A stretch of 64,000 bases of DNA from Nocardia farcinica (GCF_001182745.1 NZ_LN868938.1:2170001-2234000); one strand, 5' to 3'; shown: positions 46,453 through 55,596, counted from the stretch's first letter. Translations and numbers: made by a program. Notes: generated from the sequence alone by a model not told the origin.

Positions 46453-46665
46453 TTGGGCATGAGTAACAACCAAGCGGGTCGCCACCGCCTGGGTACGCCG
46501 GGTCGGGTGCACTGCCTCGAGATCCCCGCCGTCGCGGCCGCGCTCGCCGAGCACCGCCGCTCGTGGTTCACCTCGTTGGTCAGTCCCGCCCGGCACAGCT
46601 TCTCCGCGATGCGCCGCCGCCCCGCCATGGCGACGTCGCGCTGGGTACCGGCAGCAGCGAGCTGA
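46453..46665 (+). CDS. Small basic protein of unknown function (70 aa)
   Basis: Starts at TTG 46453 (six bases after AAAGGAA) or the in-frame ATG at 46459. Reads MSNNQAGRHRLGTPGRVHCL, then EIPAVAAALAEHRRSWFTSL and a basic end with several R. No signal peptide or membrane segment; one cysteine. Support for a real gene is the full set of a -10, ribosome site and a perfect 13-bp terminator 38 bp after the stop, all in the same direction and none belonging to neighbours. Could be DNA- or RNA-binding by its charge; unassigned. Confidence 0.6.
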   Translation: MGMSNNQAGRHRLGTPGRVHCLEIPAVAAALAEHRRSWFTSLVSPARHSFSAMRRRPAMATSRWVPAAAS

Positions 46666-46703
46666 GGCCGCTCGCGACGGCACCGTTCCACCCACGTCAC
46701 GAC

Positions 46704-46733
46704 AAGACCCCGGTCCACACGGACCGGGGTCTT
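46704..46733 (+). terminator. 13-bp perfect terminator of the 70-aa gene
   Basis: AAGACCCCGGTCC (46704-46716), four-base loop, exact complement at 46721-46733 ending in TT. Confidence 0.82.
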
Positions 46734-46779
46734 CCGCATCCGAGGGGAATTCCGCGGACGGATACGGCTACCGAACGCG

Positions 46780-46813
46780 GACGACCCCCGGACCGATCGG
46801 TCCGGGGGTCGTC
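46780..46813 (-). terminator. 34-bp perfect palindrome terminating rpsA
   Basis: The whole 34 bp is self-complementary (15-bp arms around GATC), 13 bp beyond the rpsA stop. Its arm resembles that of the terminator at 46704, so they may share an origin. Confidence 0.82.
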
Positions 46814-46826
46814 GTGCTCAGTACGC

Positions 46827-48290
46827 TCAGGCGTTGCCGGAGAGCTTCTCCCGCAGCGCGGCCAGCTGGGCGTCGCTGGCCAGCGAGCCACCGGCGGGCT
46901 CGGACTGACCGGCGGACGACTGCGCGCCGCTCTCGGAGGAGTAGTTGCCGCCGCCACCGTTCGCGGCCTCGGCCGCGGCGTCGGCCGCCATCTTCTCCAT
47001 CTGGGCGGTGTGCATCTTGTGGCGACGCTCGGCCTCGGCGTAGCGCGACTCCCACTCGTCCCGCTGCTTCTCGTAGCCCTCGAGCCATTCGTTGGTCTCG
47101 GGGTCGAAGCCCTCGGGGAAGATGTAGTTGCCCTGCTCGTCGTAGCTGTCGGCCATGCCGTACTTCGACGGGTCGAACTCGGGGCTGTAGTCCTCGTTGG
47201 CCTGCTTGAGACTCAGCGAGATCCGGCGACGCTCCAGGTCGATGTCGATGACCTTGACCATCGCGTCGTCGCCCACGGCCACGACCTGGTCCGGCACCTC
47301 GACGTGGCGCTCGGCCAGCTCGGAGATGTGCACCAGGCCCTCGATGCCCTCCTCGACGCGGACGAACGCGCCGAACGGCACCAGCTTGGTGACCTTGCCC
47401 GGCACGATCTGGCCGATCGCGTGGGTGCGGGCGAACTGACGCCACGGGTCTTCCTGGGTGGCCTTGAGCGACAGCGACACGCGCTCGCGGTCCAGGTCGA
47501 CGTCGAGCACCTCGACGGTGACCTCGTTGCCGACCTCGACGACCTCGGACGGGTGGTCGATGTGCTTCCAGGACAGCTCGGAGACGTGCACCAGGCCGTC
47601 CACGCCGCCCAGGTCGACGAAGGCGCCGAAGTTGACGATCGAGGAGACCACACCCTTGCGGACCTGGCCCTTCTGCAGCTGGTGCAGGAACTCGCTGCGG
47701 ACCTCGGACTGGGTCTGCTCCAGCCAGGCACGACGCGACAGGACCACGTTGTTGCGGTTCTTGTCGAGCTCGATGATCTTGGCCTCGATCTCCTTGCCGA
47801 CGTACGGCTGCAGATCGCGCACGCGCCGCATCTCGACCAGCGAGGCGGGCAGGAAGCCGCGCAGGCCGATGTCGAGGATCAGGCCGCCCTTGACGACCTC
47901 GATGACGGTGCCCTTGACGGCCTCGTCCTTCTCCTTGAGCTCCTCGATGGTGCCCCACGCACGCTCGTACTGCGCCCGCTTCTTCGACAGGATCAGGCGG
48001 CCTTCCTTGTCCTCCTTGGTGAGAACGAGGGCCTCGACCTCATCGCCCACGGAAACGACCTCGTTCGGGTCGACATCGTGCTTGATGGAGAGCTCGCGGG
48101 AGGGGATGACGCCTTCGGTCTTGTAACCGATGTCGAGCAGGACCTCGTCGCGATCGACCTTGACGATGGTTCCTTCGACGATGTCGCCGTCGTTGAAGTA
48201 CTTGATCGTGGCGTCGATGGCGGCGAGGAAGTCCTCGGCGGAGCCGATGTCGTTGACGGCTACCTGCGGCGAGGTGACGGTGGTGGGCAT
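46827..48290 (-). CDS. rpsA: 30S ribosomal protein S1
   Basis: 487 aa. Four S1 OB-fold repeats follow one another, for example GDIVEGTIVKVDRDEVLLDIGYKTEGVIP and VRKGVVSSIVNFGAFVDLGGVDGLVHVSELS. The C-terminal 100 residues are acidic, Gly/Ser-rich and end LREKLSGNA, as in mycobacterial RpsA, the region associated with pyrazinoic-acid and trans-translation binding. Essential for mRNA loading and tmRNA function. ATG at 48290 is chosen over an upstream in-frame start because conserved sequence begins there. Confidence 0.96.
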   Translation of the reverse strand: MPTTVTSPQVAVNDIGSAEDFLAAIDATIKYFNDGDIVEGTIVKVDRDEVLLDIGYKTEGVIPSRELSIKHDVDPNEVVSVGDEVEALVLTKEDKEGRLILSKKRAQYERAWGTIEELKEKDEAVKGTVIEVVKGGLILDIGLRGFLPASLVEMRRVRDLQPYVGKEIEAKIIELDKNRNNVVLSRRAWLEQTQSEVRSEFLHQLQKGQVRKGVVSSIVNFGAFVDLGGVDGLVHVSELSWKHIDHPSEVVEVGNEVTVEVLDVDLDRERVSLSLKATQEDPWRQFARTHAIGQIVPGKVTKLVPFGAFVRVEEGIEGLVHISELAERHVEVPDQVVAVGDDAMVKVIDIDLERRRISLSLKQANEDYSPEFDPSKYGMADSYDEQGNYIFPEGFDPETNEWLEGYEKQRDEWESRYAEAERRHKMHTAQMEKMAADAAAEAANGGGGNYSSESGAQSSAGQSEPAGGSLASDAQLAALREKLSGNA

Positions 48291-48647
48291 GTGTCGGTTT
48301 GCTCCGGACGGATTGTGGTCGGTTGCGGACATTGGAACTTTCGGTACGCTGCGTGATCACCGCGACGATGCGACGACGGACACCAAGGAACGTACCGCAC
48401 TCATCAATGTGTGAAACCCAGCACGGGTGCACTGATCTTCAGTACGCTGTGACGGCGAACCGCCTGAACGGAACCACTTTTGCGGCGGGACCGCCTTGCG
48501 AAACATCGGCAACAGTGCACACTCGCGGGTTCAGCGTACGCGACCTTGGTCGGCAGGGGCAAACCGGTCCGCACCACGGTGGGAGCGCGCCGGGCGGGCC
48601 CGGAGCGAGCGCAAACATCCAGCGCGGGACGGATAGGGTGAGCACCC
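48291..48647. promoter_or_regulatory. Long rpsA leader and opposing promoter region
   Basis: The rpsA promoter reads TTGCCC (48557-48562), 18-bp spacer and TACGCT (48533-48538) on the minus strand, predicting a leader of about 235 nt. GTACGCTG occurs at 48344-48351 and 48442-48449 on the plus strand and once inverted at 48532-48539. The first plus-strand copy has TTGCGG 16 bp before it (48323-48328), an apparent promoter reading antisense to the leader towards the methyltransferase. Confidence 0.5.
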
Positions 48648-49499
48648 GTGTCCGACGAACGTCATGCCCAGGCCAACGCGGTGCTGGGCACCACCGGGAC
48701 GGCGCGCACCCGCCTCGGCTCGGCCGAGAGCGAACGCGCCAGCAGGCGCTGGTGGGACGCCGACGCCGACGACTACCACCGCACCCACGCCGACTTCCTC
48801 GGCGTCGACTCCCCCGGCGGTGAGTTCGTCTGGTGCCCGGAGGGCCTGCACGAGGGGGACATGCGCCTGCTCGGCCCGGACCTGACCGGCAAACGCGTCC
48901 TCGAGATCGGCTGCGGATCGGCGCCGTGCGCGCGCTGGCTGGCCGGGCAGGGCGCGCACGCGGTCGGCCTGGATCTGTCGATGGGGATGCTGCGCCGCGG
49001 GCTGGCGGCCATGGCGCGCGGTGGGCCGCGGGTGCCGCTGGTGCAGGCCGGCGCCGAGGCGCTGCCCTTCGCCGACGCCAGTTTCGACGCCGCCTGCTCG
49101 GCGTTCGGCGCGGTGCCGTTCGTCGCCGACTCGGCGCGCGTGATGCGGGAGGTGGCGCGGGTGCTGCGGCCCGGTGGGCGCTGGGTGTTCTCGGTGAACC
49201 ACCCGATGCGCTGGATCTTCCCCGACGACCCGGGCGCGGCCGGGCTCACCGCGACCATCCCCTACTTCGACCGCACGCCGTATGTGGAGGTCGACGCCGA
49301 GGGCACGCCCACCTACGTCGAGCACCACCGCACGATGGGCGATCGGGTCCGCGAGATCGTCGCCGCCGGGCTGGTCCTGGAGGACCTGATCGAGCCGGAC
49401 TGGCCGGAGTGGCTCGACCGCGAATGGGGGCAGTGGAGCCCGCTGCGCGGGGAGATCTTCCCCGGCACCGCGATCTTCGTGACCCGCAAACCGGACTGA
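48648..49499 (+). CDS. Class I SAM-dependent methyltransferase
   Basis: 283 aa from a GTG at 48648. AdoMet motif I is VLEIGCGSAPCARWLAGQGAHAVGLDLS (about 84-111), followed by ALPFADASFDAACSAFGAVPF and VMREVARVLRPGGRWVFSVNHPMRWIF, typical of methyltransferase type 11. The extended N-terminus and the PEWLDREWGQWSPLRGEIFPGT end are conserved among actinobacterial homologues. Methyl acceptor unknown. Divergent from rpsA. Confidence 0.88.
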   Translation: MSDERHAQANAVLGTTGTARTRLGSAESERASRRWWDADADDYHRTHADFLGVDSPGGEFVWCPEGLHEGDMRLLGPDLTGKRVLEIGCGSAPCARWLAGQGAHAVGLDLSMGMLRRGLAAMARGGPRVPLVQAGAEALPFADASFDAACSAFGAVPFVADSARVMREVARVLRPGGRWVFSVNHPMRWIFPDDPGAAGLTATIPYFDRTPYVEVDAEGTPTYVEHHRTMGDRVREIVAAGLVLEDLIEPDWPEWLDREWGQWSPLRGEIFPGTAIFVTRKPD

Positions 49500-49521
49500 C
49501 CCCGGACCGAACTCGCCGGGG
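49500..49521. terminator. Short terminator after the methyltransferase gene
   Basis: CCCCGG (49500-49505) pairs with CCGGGG (49516-49521) with a ten-base loop directly after the TGA; also lies past the stop of the convergent RHH gene. Confidence 0.5.
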
Positions 49522-49537
49522 CCGGGGACGGCGGGCG

Positions 49538-49696
49538 CTAGTCGGCTTTGGGCTTGCGCCCGGCCTGTTCCAGCGCCAGGCGCAGCGCGTACTCGATCTG
49601 CGCGTTGATGCTGCGCAGGTCGTCGGCCGCCCATCTGGCGATCGCCTCGTGGACGGCCGGGTCGAGTCGCAGCAGCAACTTCTTGCGTTCGGGCAT
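49538..49696 (-). CDS. Ribbon-helix-helix (Arc-like) DNA-binding protein, 52 aa
   Basis: ATG at 49696. Reads MPERKKLLLRLDPAVHEAIA, then WAADDLRSINAQIEYALRLA, a complete RHH unit: one beta strand with alternating K/L/R residues (4-10) and two helices, the second SINAQIEYALRLALEQA. Short basic tail GRKPKAD. Dimer DNA-binding protein of the Arc/MetJ class. It starts 9 bp after the SPFH gene and must be co-transcribed; direct repeats at that operon's promoter are the likely target. Confidence 0.85.
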   Translation of the reverse strand: MPERKKLLLRLDPAVHEAIARWAADDLRSINAQIEYALRLALEQAGRKPKAD

Positions 49697-49705
49697 CAGC
49701 CGGGC

Positions 49706-50590
49706 TCAGTTGTAGAGCGTTCCGGCGTTGACCACCGGTTGTGTGGCCCGGTCGCCGCACAGCACGACCAGCAGGTTCGACACCATCGCCGCCCGGCGTT
49801 CTTCGTCGAGTTCGACCACCCCCTGCGCGGTGAGCCGGTCCAGCGCCATGCCCACCATGCCGACCGCGCCCTCCACGATGTGCGTGCGCGCGGCCACCAC
49901 CTGGGCGGCCTGCTGGCGGACCAGCATCGCCTGGGCGATCTCCGGTGCGTAGGCAAGGTGAGTGATGCGCGCCTCGAGCACCTCGATACCGGCCATCTCG
50001 GTGCGCTCGCGCAGTTCGACGGTGAGTTCCTCGGCGATCTCGGTGCCGTCGCGCAGGCTGGTGCGGCCCGCGTCGTGCGCGTCGTAGGGGTGCGTGGTGG
50101 CCAGATGCCGGACGGCGGCCTCGGACTGGGTCTCCACGTACTCCTCGTAGTCGTCGACGGCGAAGGCGGCCTTGAAGCTGTCGACCACCCGGTAGACGAC
50201 CACCGCGGCGATCTCGACCGGGTTGCCGTCGGCGTCGTTGACCTTGAGCTTCTGGGTCTCGAAGTTGCGCACCCGCAGCGAGATGCTCTTGCGGTCGGTG
50301 AGCGGGACCACCGAGAAGAAGCCGGGCTCGCTGACCGAGCCGATGTAGCGGCCGAAGAACTGCACGACCTTGGCCTCGTTGGGGTTCACCACGGTCAGGC
50401 CGGTGGCGAGCAGGGCGAGCACGACCACGACGACGGTCGCGGCGATCGCGGCGACCAGGGCGGGCACGTTGCCGTCCTTCGCCCCGGTGACATAGCCGAG
50501 CGCGGCCGCGCCACCGAAGACGAGGGTCAGCACCAGCCATGCCACCAGCACCAGAAAGCCGTTGACGTGGACCGCGGGCCTGAGCTTCAT
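49706..50590 (-). CDS. SPFH/Band-7 (stomatin-like) membrane protein
   Basis: 294 aa. Two N-terminal membrane segments (about 10-35 and 45-65) anchor it, followed by the SPFH domain that includes [48 protein letters not shown] and a C-terminal coiled-coil [27 protein letters not shown]. Such proteins form large membrane rings and recruit proteases or stabilise domains. ATG at 50590 behind GGAGG. Paired with a 52-aa RHH protein, an arrangement known in other bacteria. Confidence 0.92.
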   Translation of the reverse strand: MKLRPAVHVNGFLVLVAWLVLTLVFGGAAALGYVTGAKDGNVPALVAAIAATVVVVVLALLATGLTVVNPNEAKVVQFFGRYIGSVSEPGFFSVVPLTDRKSISLRVRNFETQKLKVNDADGNPVEIAAVVVYRVVDSFKAAFAVDDYEEYVETQSEAAVRHLATTHPYDAHDAGRTSLRDGTEIAEELTVELRERTEMAGIEVLEARITHLAYAPEIAQAMLVRQQAAQVVAARTHIVEGAVGMVGMALDRLTAQGVVELDEERRAAMVSNLLVVLCGDRATQPVVNAGTLYN

Positions 50591-50612
50591 GACAACCTCC
50601 GGGTATCAAAGT

Positions 50613-50630
50613 GATAGCACGAAGATAGCA
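50613..50630. promoter_or_regulatory. 11-bp-spaced direct repeats at the SPFH-RHH promoter
   Basis: GATAGCA at 50613-50619 and again at 50624-50630, one helical turn apart; a related TATCA lies at 50604. On the minus strand a TATCTT -10-like hexamer overlaps them. Tandem half-sites at this spacing are what Arc/RHH dimers bind. Confidence 0.6.
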
Positions 50631-50657
50631 TGACGCGGGCGCGCCCGGAACCGCCGA

Positions 50658-52001
50658 TCAGGCGGGGCGGATGTTGCGGTTGAAGCGGAACATGTTGTGC
50701 GGGTCGTACGCCGTCTTCAGCCCGGCCAGGCGGGCGTAGACCTCGGGCCGGTAGCCCGCCCTGGTCTGCGCTTCGTCCGCACTGTCGCCGGCGCCGTAGA
50801 GGAACGCCAGGCTGTGGCCGACGGTCCACGGCGCGAGCGCCGTGCGCACGAGCCCGTGCTCCTCCGGAGCCACCCGGCCCGCGCCGGGCTCGGGCATGGT
50901 GATGACCCGGACCAGAAAAGGCGCGCTCCGATCGGCCACCGGCGTCGCCGGTCCCGGCTCGGCCAGCGCGCCGCCGAGGTGGCGGATGTCGAGGACCGCC
51001 GCCACCGCGCCGTCCGGACCGGCCATGTCCAGCAGCGCCGCCGCCGTCGCTCCGGTGAACTCCCCCAACAGGGCGTTGGTCGCGGCGTAGGGGTGCGGAT
51101 GGTCGGGGTCGGCGTGGATGGTGTGCGACTCGGTGTAGGGCATGTCCCGCAGGTCGTCGCGCAACCGGTCGCCGACCGCGCGCAGCGGGCCGGCCAACCG
51201 CTGCCCGGCCTCGGCGGGGCCGTCGAAGGCGATGCGGATCGAGGCGACGTAGCGCCCGCGCACGGCGGCGGGCACCTGCTCGATGTCCGGATAGCGCAGC
51301 ATGGTGAACGAGGAGGTCAGCGCGTCGGGCACGGTCGCGGTCCAGTCCCGCCAGGCCGCCAGTGCCGGCGCCACCAGCTCGGTGTCGAAGACGAGCTGGC
51401 CGCCGTGCACGGTGCGCACGGGCACCAGCTCGACCTCCAGCGCGGTGACCACGCCGAAGTTGCCACCGGTCCCGAGGACGGCCCCGAAGAGGTCGTCGCC
51501 CGGACGCAGGGTGCGGACCCGCCCGTCGGCGGTGACCAGCTCGATCTCGCGCACGTGGTCGGCGGCGTAGCCGTAGCGGCGCGCGAGCAGGCCGAGCCCG
51601 CCGCCGAGGGTGTAGCCGACCACGCCGACCGACGGCGACGAGCCCGTCAGCGGCGCGAGCCCGTGCTCGGCCGCCGCGTCGATCAGCGCGCCCGCCCTGA
51701 CCCCGGCCCCGATGCGGGCGGTGCGGCGGGCGGGATCGATCCGGATGGCGGTCATGCGCCGGGTGCTGATCAGTACGCCGTCCTCGGCGGGGACCGACAG
51801 TCCGTGCCCGGTCGCCTGCACGGCCACCGGGAAGCCATGGCGCGCCGCGTATTCCACCGCCGCGCGGACGTCCTCGGTGTGCCGCGCGCCGACGACGAGC
51901 GCGGGGCGATGGGTGTAGGCGGTCTGGAAGCCCGCCACTTCGGCGTCGTACTCGGGCTCGCCCGGACGCAGGACCGGGCCGGAGAAGGTGTCGGTGTGCA
52001 T
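50658..52001 (-). CDS. Berberine-bridge-type FAD-linked oxidoreductase
   Basis: 447 aa. FAD_binding_4 domain (about 35-180): RPALVVGARHTEDVRAAVEYA, GHG-type VQATGHGLSVPAEDGVLI, VGVVGYTLGGGLGLLARRYGYAADHV and GTGGNFGVVTALEVELVPV. The BBE tail ends YDPHNMFRFNRNIRP. The histidine in GHG is the usual covalent FAD ligand. It oxidises an alcohol, sugar or alkaloid-like compound. Divergent from a LysR regulator, with matching repeats between them. No Tat or Sec signal is visible from the ATG at 52001. Confidence 0.88.
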   Translation of the reverse strand: MHTDTFSGPVLRPGEPEYDAEVAGFQTAYTHRPALVVGARHTEDVRAAVEYAARHGFPVAVQATGHGLSVPAEDGVLISTRRMTAIRIDPARRTARIGAGVRAGALIDAAAEHGLAPLTGSSPSVGVVGYTLGGGLGLLARRYGYAADHVREIELVTADGRVRTLRPGDDLFGAVLGTGGNFGVVTALEVELVPVRTVHGGQLVFDTELVAPALAAWRDWTATVPDALTSSFTMLRYPDIEQVPAAVRGRYVASIRIAFDGPAEAGQRLAGPLRAVGDRLRDDLRDMPYTESHTIHADPDHPHPYAATNALLGEFTGATAAALLDMAGPDGAVAAVLDIRHLGGALAEPGPATPVADRSAPFLVRVITMPEPGAGRVAPEEHGLVRTALAPWTVGHSLAFLYGAGDSADEAQTRAGYRPEVYARLAGLKTAYDPHNMFRFNRNIRPA

Positions 52002-52024
52002 GTCTTCACCGTGCGCCGCCCCGG

Positions 52025-52067
52025 TCGAGAAGTACAACAGATGATCCTTCTCGAACCTAGAATCATC
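52025..52067. promoter_or_regulatory. LysR-type operator in the divergent region
   Basis: TCGAGAAG (52025-52032) mirrors CTTCTCGA (52047-52054). A second pair, GATGAT (52040-52045) and ATCATC (52062-52067), overlaps it. The 70-bp gap holds both promoters, fitting LysR control of oxidase and of itself. Confidence 0.6.
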
Positions 52068-52071
52068 GGTT

Positions 52072-52968
52072 ATGGAACTGCGGCAGCTGCGCTACTTCGT
52101 GACGGTCGCCGAGGAGGGCAATTTCACCCGTGCCGCCGCTCGACTGCACCTGGCGCAACCCGGCCTGAGCGCACAGATCCGGTCCTTGGAACGCGAACTC
52201 GGCCACCCGCTGCTCGACCGCGGCGGCCGCAGCGTCACGCTCACCGAGGTCGGGGCGGCCGTGCTGCCGCACGCACGGGCCGCACTGGCCGCGTCCGAGC
52301 GGATCGCGCACACCGCGGACGAATTCGCCGGGCTGCTGCGCGGCCACGTCCGCATGGGGCTGATCTCCGGCGCGGCCACCGAGGAGTTCGACGTCGCCGC
52401 CGTACTCGCCGCCTTCCACCACGACCATCCGCAGATCGCCATCAGCCTCACCGAGGACACCTCGGAGAACATGCTCGCCGCCCTGCTCCGCGGCGAACTG
52501 GACATCGCGCTGGTCGGCCTCACCGGCGCACCGCTGGATCCCGCCCTCGGCATCGACGTCGTCCTGGACACCCCGATCGTCGCCGCCGTCGCCGCCACGG
52601 ACCGCGATCACGGTGAGACCATCGCGCTCGCCGCGCTGGCCGGACGCCCGCTGATCTGCCTCACCCGCGGCACCGGCCTGCGCGGCGTCTTCGAGCGATC
52701 CTGTGCCGCCGCGGGATTCACCCCGGACGTGGCGTTCGAGGCCGCCGCACCCGCGCTGCTGCTGCGGCTGGCCGCGCGCGGGCTCGGCATCGCCGTGGTG
52801 CCCGCCATCGGCCCCGCCGAGGCCGCGGCGGCGGGCGTCCGCACCCTGCGCATCACCGATCCGGAACCGCACGGCCGGCTGGCGCTGGCCTGGCGCACCG
52901 ACCAGCACCCGGCCCCGGCCACCAAGGTGCTGCTCGGTCAGCTGCGCCTGGCCCTCGGCCGCGGCTGA
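52072..52968 (+). CDS. LysR-family transcriptional regulator
   Basis: 298 aa. HTH in residues 1-60: MELRQLRYFVTVAEEGNFTR, AARLHLAQPGLSAQIRSLERELGHPLLDRGGRSVTLTEVG. The substrate-binding domain (90-295) resembles periplasmic binding proteins, with GLISGAATEEFDVAAVLAAFHHDHPQI. Presumably activates the divergent FAD oxidoreductase in response to its substrate. ATG at 52072. Its stop is 4 bp before the stop of the convergent ABC ATPase, with no terminator between. Confidence 0.92.
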   Translation: MELRQLRYFVTVAEEGNFTRAAARLHLAQPGLSAQIRSLERELGHPLLDRGGRSVTLTEVGAAVLPHARAALAASERIAHTADEFAGLLRGHVRMGLISGAATEEFDVAAVLAAFHHDHPQIAISLTEDTSENMLAALLRGELDIALVGLTGAPLDPALGIDVVLDTPIVAAVAATDRDHGETIALAALAGRPLICLTRGTGLRGVFERSCAAAGFTPDVAFEAAAPALLLRLAARGLGIAVVPAIGPAEAAAAGVRTLRITDPEPHGRLALAWRTDQHPAPATKVLLGQLRLALGRG

Positions 52969-52972
52969 GCGA

Positions 52973-53764
52973 TCAGAGCAACCGGGACAGGAAGGCCTTG
53001 GTCCGTTCGTGCTTCGGCTGCGCCAGCACCTCGCGCGGGGCTCCCGCCTCGACCACCACCCCGCCGTCCATGAACACCAGCTGATCGGCGACCTCGCGGG
53101 CGAACCCCATCTCGTGGGTCACCACCACCATCGTCATGCCGCTGTCGGCGAGTTCCCGCATGACGGTGAGCACCTCGCCCACCAGCTCCGGATCGAGCGC
53201 CGAGGTCGGCTCGTCGAACAACATGAGCTTGGGGTCCATCGCCAGCGCCCGGGCGATCGCCACCCGCTGCTGCTGGCCGCCGGAGAGCTGGGCCGGATAG
53301 GCGTTGGCCTTGTCCCGCATACCGACCCGGGCCAGCAGCTCCTGGCCGCGGGCCACCGCCTCGGCCTTGGGAATCTTCTTCACCTGCACCGGCGCCTCGA
53401 TGATGTTCTCCAGCGCGGTGCGGTGCGGGAACAGGTTGAAGTGCTGGAACACCATGCCGATGTCGCGGCGCTGCCGGGCCGCCTCGCGCGGATGCAGTTC
53501 GTAGAGCTTGTCGCCCTTCTGCCGGTAACCGACGAGCTCGCCGTCGACGTAGAGCCTGCCCGCGTTCACCTGCTCGAGGTGGTTGATGCAGCGCAGGAAG
53601 GTGGACTTGCCCGAGCCGGACGGCCCGATCATGCACAGCACCTCCCCGCGCCCCACCTCCAGCGAGACGCCCTTGAGCACCTGGAGGGCGCCGAAGTTCT
53701 TGCAGACCCGGTCGGCGCGGATCATCGGCGGCGCCGCGGCGGCGCCTTTCGTCGTGGACGTCAT
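52973..53764 (-). CDS. Polar amino acid ABC transporter ATP-binding protein
   Basis: 263 aa. Walker [11 protein letters not shown]-loop [16 protein letters not shown], signature LSGGQQQR, Walker [20 protein letters not shown] and the H-loop [12 protein letters not shown], all as in GlnQ/ArtP type ATPases. Drives import by the coupled permease; overlaps the permease stop by ATGA, so it is the third gene of the operon binding protein - permease - ATPase. Confidence 0.95.
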   Translation of the reverse strand: MTSTTKGAAAAPPMIRADRVCKNFGALQVLKGVSLEVGRGEVLCMIGPSGSGKSTFLRCINHLEQVNAGRLYVDGELVGYRQKGDKLYELHPREAARQRRDIGMVFQHFNLFPHRTALENIIEAPVQVKKIPKAEAVARGQELLARVGMRDKANAYPAQLSGGQQQRVAIARALAMDPKLMLFDEPTSALDPELVGEVLTVMRELADSGMTMVVVTHEMGFAREVADQLVFMDGGVVVEAGAPREVLAQPKHERTKAFLSRLL

Positions 53765-54687
53765 TTCGCGGCATCCAGCTTCTGTGCGTCGGCCAGTTCA
53801 CGCAGTTGCTTGGCGGTCAGCTGCCGCGACGCACCGCGCGAGTAGTGCCGTTCCAGGTAGTACTGCCCGACCATGAGCACGCTGGTGATGGCCAGGTACC
53901 AGGTCGCGGTCACCAACAGCAGCGGGATCGGCTGGAAGTTCACCCCGTAGATGTCGCGGGCCCGGCCGTACAGGTCGGTGCTGAGCGGGATGGCGGTCAC
54001 CAGGGAGGTGGTCTTGAGCATGCCGATCAGCTCGTTGCCGGTGGGCGGGATGATCACCCGCATCGCCTGCGGCAGCACGGTCCGGCGCATGGTCTGCGCC
54101 CAGGACATGCCGAGGGCGATGGACGCCTCCCGCTGTCCCTCGCCGACGGAGTTGATCCCCGCGCGGACGATCTCGGCCATGTAGGCGGCCTCGTTGAGGC
54201 CGAGACCGATGACCGCGAAGGCGAACGCGGCCTGCAGGCCCTGCACGTCGAGGTGGAAGAACTGCGGCCCGAACGGCACGCCGAGGTCGATCTGCCGGTA
54301 CAGCGAGGGGAACAGGCCCCAGAACACCAGCTGCACGAACACCGGCGTGCCGCGGAAGATCCACAGGTACACCCACGCGGTGGAGCGCAGCACCGGATTC
54401 GGCGACAGCCGCATCACCGCGAGCACCGTGCCCAGCACGATGGCGATGGCCATGGCGAGCACGGTGAGCTCGAGGGTCACCAGCGCGCCGGAGAGGATGC
54501 GGGTGTCGAACAGGTACCGGCCGTAGGTGCCCCACTGGTAGGCCTCGTTGGTGGCCGCGCCGTAGACGAACAGGCCGAGCAGCACCAGGATGATCCCGGC
54601 CGCGATCCAGCGGCCGGGCCTGCGCAGGGGAACAGCTTTGATGGGTTCCGGTTCCCGCGACACCGCGGGGTCGTCGCTACCGGTCAT
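53761..54687 (-). CDS. Polar amino acid ABC transporter permease
   Basis: 308 aa with one N-terminal extra segment ([20 protein letters not shown]) and about five HisM/GlnP-type transmembrane helices. The EAA loop is [33 protein letters not shown]. The conserved [10 protein letters not shown] segment is present. A hydrophilic C-tail of about 25 residues follows. It forms the membrane channel, probably as a homodimer since only one permease is encoded. 3 bp after the binding-protein gene. Confidence 0.95.
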   Translation of the reverse strand: MTGSDDPAVSREPEPIKAVPLRRPGRWIAAGIILVLLGLFVYGAATNEAYQWGTYGRYLFDTRILSGALVTLELTVLAMAIAIVLGTVLAVMRLSPNPVLRSTAWVYLWIFRGTPVFVQLVFWGLFPSLYRQIDLGVPFGPQFFHLDVQGLQAAFAFAVIGLGLNEAAYMAEIVRAGINSVGEGQREASIALGMSWAQTMRRTVLPQAMRVIIPPTGNELIGMLKTTSLVTAIPLSTDLYGRARDIYGVNFQPIPLLLVTATWYLAITSVLMVGQYYLERHYSRGASRQLTAKQLRELADAQKLDAAK

Positions 54688-54690
54688 CGG

Positions 54691-55596
54691 TCAGCTCACG
54701 GCCCCGTTGATCACCGATTCGGTGATGGCGCCGTCCTGCACGCCCCAGTTCTCGGTGATCTGCTTGTACTGGCCGTTGCGGATGAGGTGGTTGACCGCCG
54801 CCTGCAGCACCGCCGCCAGCGGCGAGCCCTTCTGCACCGCCCAGCCGTAGGGCGCGGAGTCGAAGACCGGGCCCGCGGGCTCGATCTTGCCGCCGCTCTG
54901 CTTGATGGCGTACGCGGTGACCGGCGAGTCCGCCGACATCGCGTCCACCTGGCCCTGGACGAGGGCGTTGGTCGCCGCGCTCTGCTCGTCGAAGGCCTTG
55001 ATGTCGATCGGCGGCTTGCCCTGCGCCACGCACTCGGCGCTCTTGGCGGGCACCTCCTCGGTGTGCTCGACGGTGGTGGCCTGCACCGCGACCCGCTTGC
55101 CGCAGGCGTTCGCCGGGTCGATCGGCTTACCGGTCTGCTGGGCCCACTGGATGCCCGCGTTGAAGTAGGTGGTGAAGTCGACCTGCTGTTCGCGTTCCTT
55201 GGAGTCGGTGATCGAGGACATGCCGACGTCGTAGGTGCCCGCCTGGATGGCCGGGATGATCTTCTCGAACGCCGATTCCACGTATTCGGCCTGGATGCCG
55301 AGCACGGCGGTGACCGCGTCCATCAGATCCACGTCGAATCCGACGATCTTGCCGTCGGCGTCCCGGTACTCGTTGGGCTGATAGGGCACGTTCACCCCGA
55401 CCACCAGCTTGCCGGACTGCTTGATCTTGTCGGGCAACCGGTCGGCGATCTCGGTGACCTTGTCCACCTGGACCTTCGACGCCGCCGGACCGGACTCCTC
55501 GGTGTTGGTCGTGCACCCCGTCAACACCAGCGCACCACCGACGACCGCGGCGAAAGCCCGCACCGCGGACCCGCCAAGCACTGATCGAACAGACAC
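54691..55596 (-). CDS. Amino acid ABC transporter substrate-binding lipoprotein
   Basis: 301 aa from a GTG behind GGAGGG. Signal peptide ends in lipobox LTGC with C28 as the lipid anchor. The mature protein is a cluster-3 family solute-binding protein: KLVVGVNVPYQPNEYRDADGKIVGFDVDLMDAV, then TYDVGMSSITDSKEREQQVDFTTYFNAGIQW. It captures a polar amino acid (glutamate/glutamine/arginine type cannot be distinguished) at the outer face of the plasma membrane. First gene of the three-gene operon. The longer in-frame reading is rejected because the lipobox signal begins here. Confidence 0.94.
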   Translation of the reverse strand: MSVRSVLGGSAVRAFAAVVGGALVLTGCTTNTEESGPAASKVQVDKVTEIADRLPDKIKQSGKLVVGVNVPYQPNEYRDADGKIVGFDVDLMDAVTAVLGIQAEYVESAFEKIIPAIQAGTYDVGMSSITDSKEREQQVDFTTYFNAGIQWAQQTGKPIDPANACGKRVAVQATTVEHTEEVPAKSAECVAQGKPPIDIKAFDEQSAATNALVQGQVDAMSADSPVTAYAIKQSGGKIEPAGPVFDSAPYGWAVQKGSPLAAVLQAAVNHLIRNGQYKQITENWGVQDGAITESVINGAVS

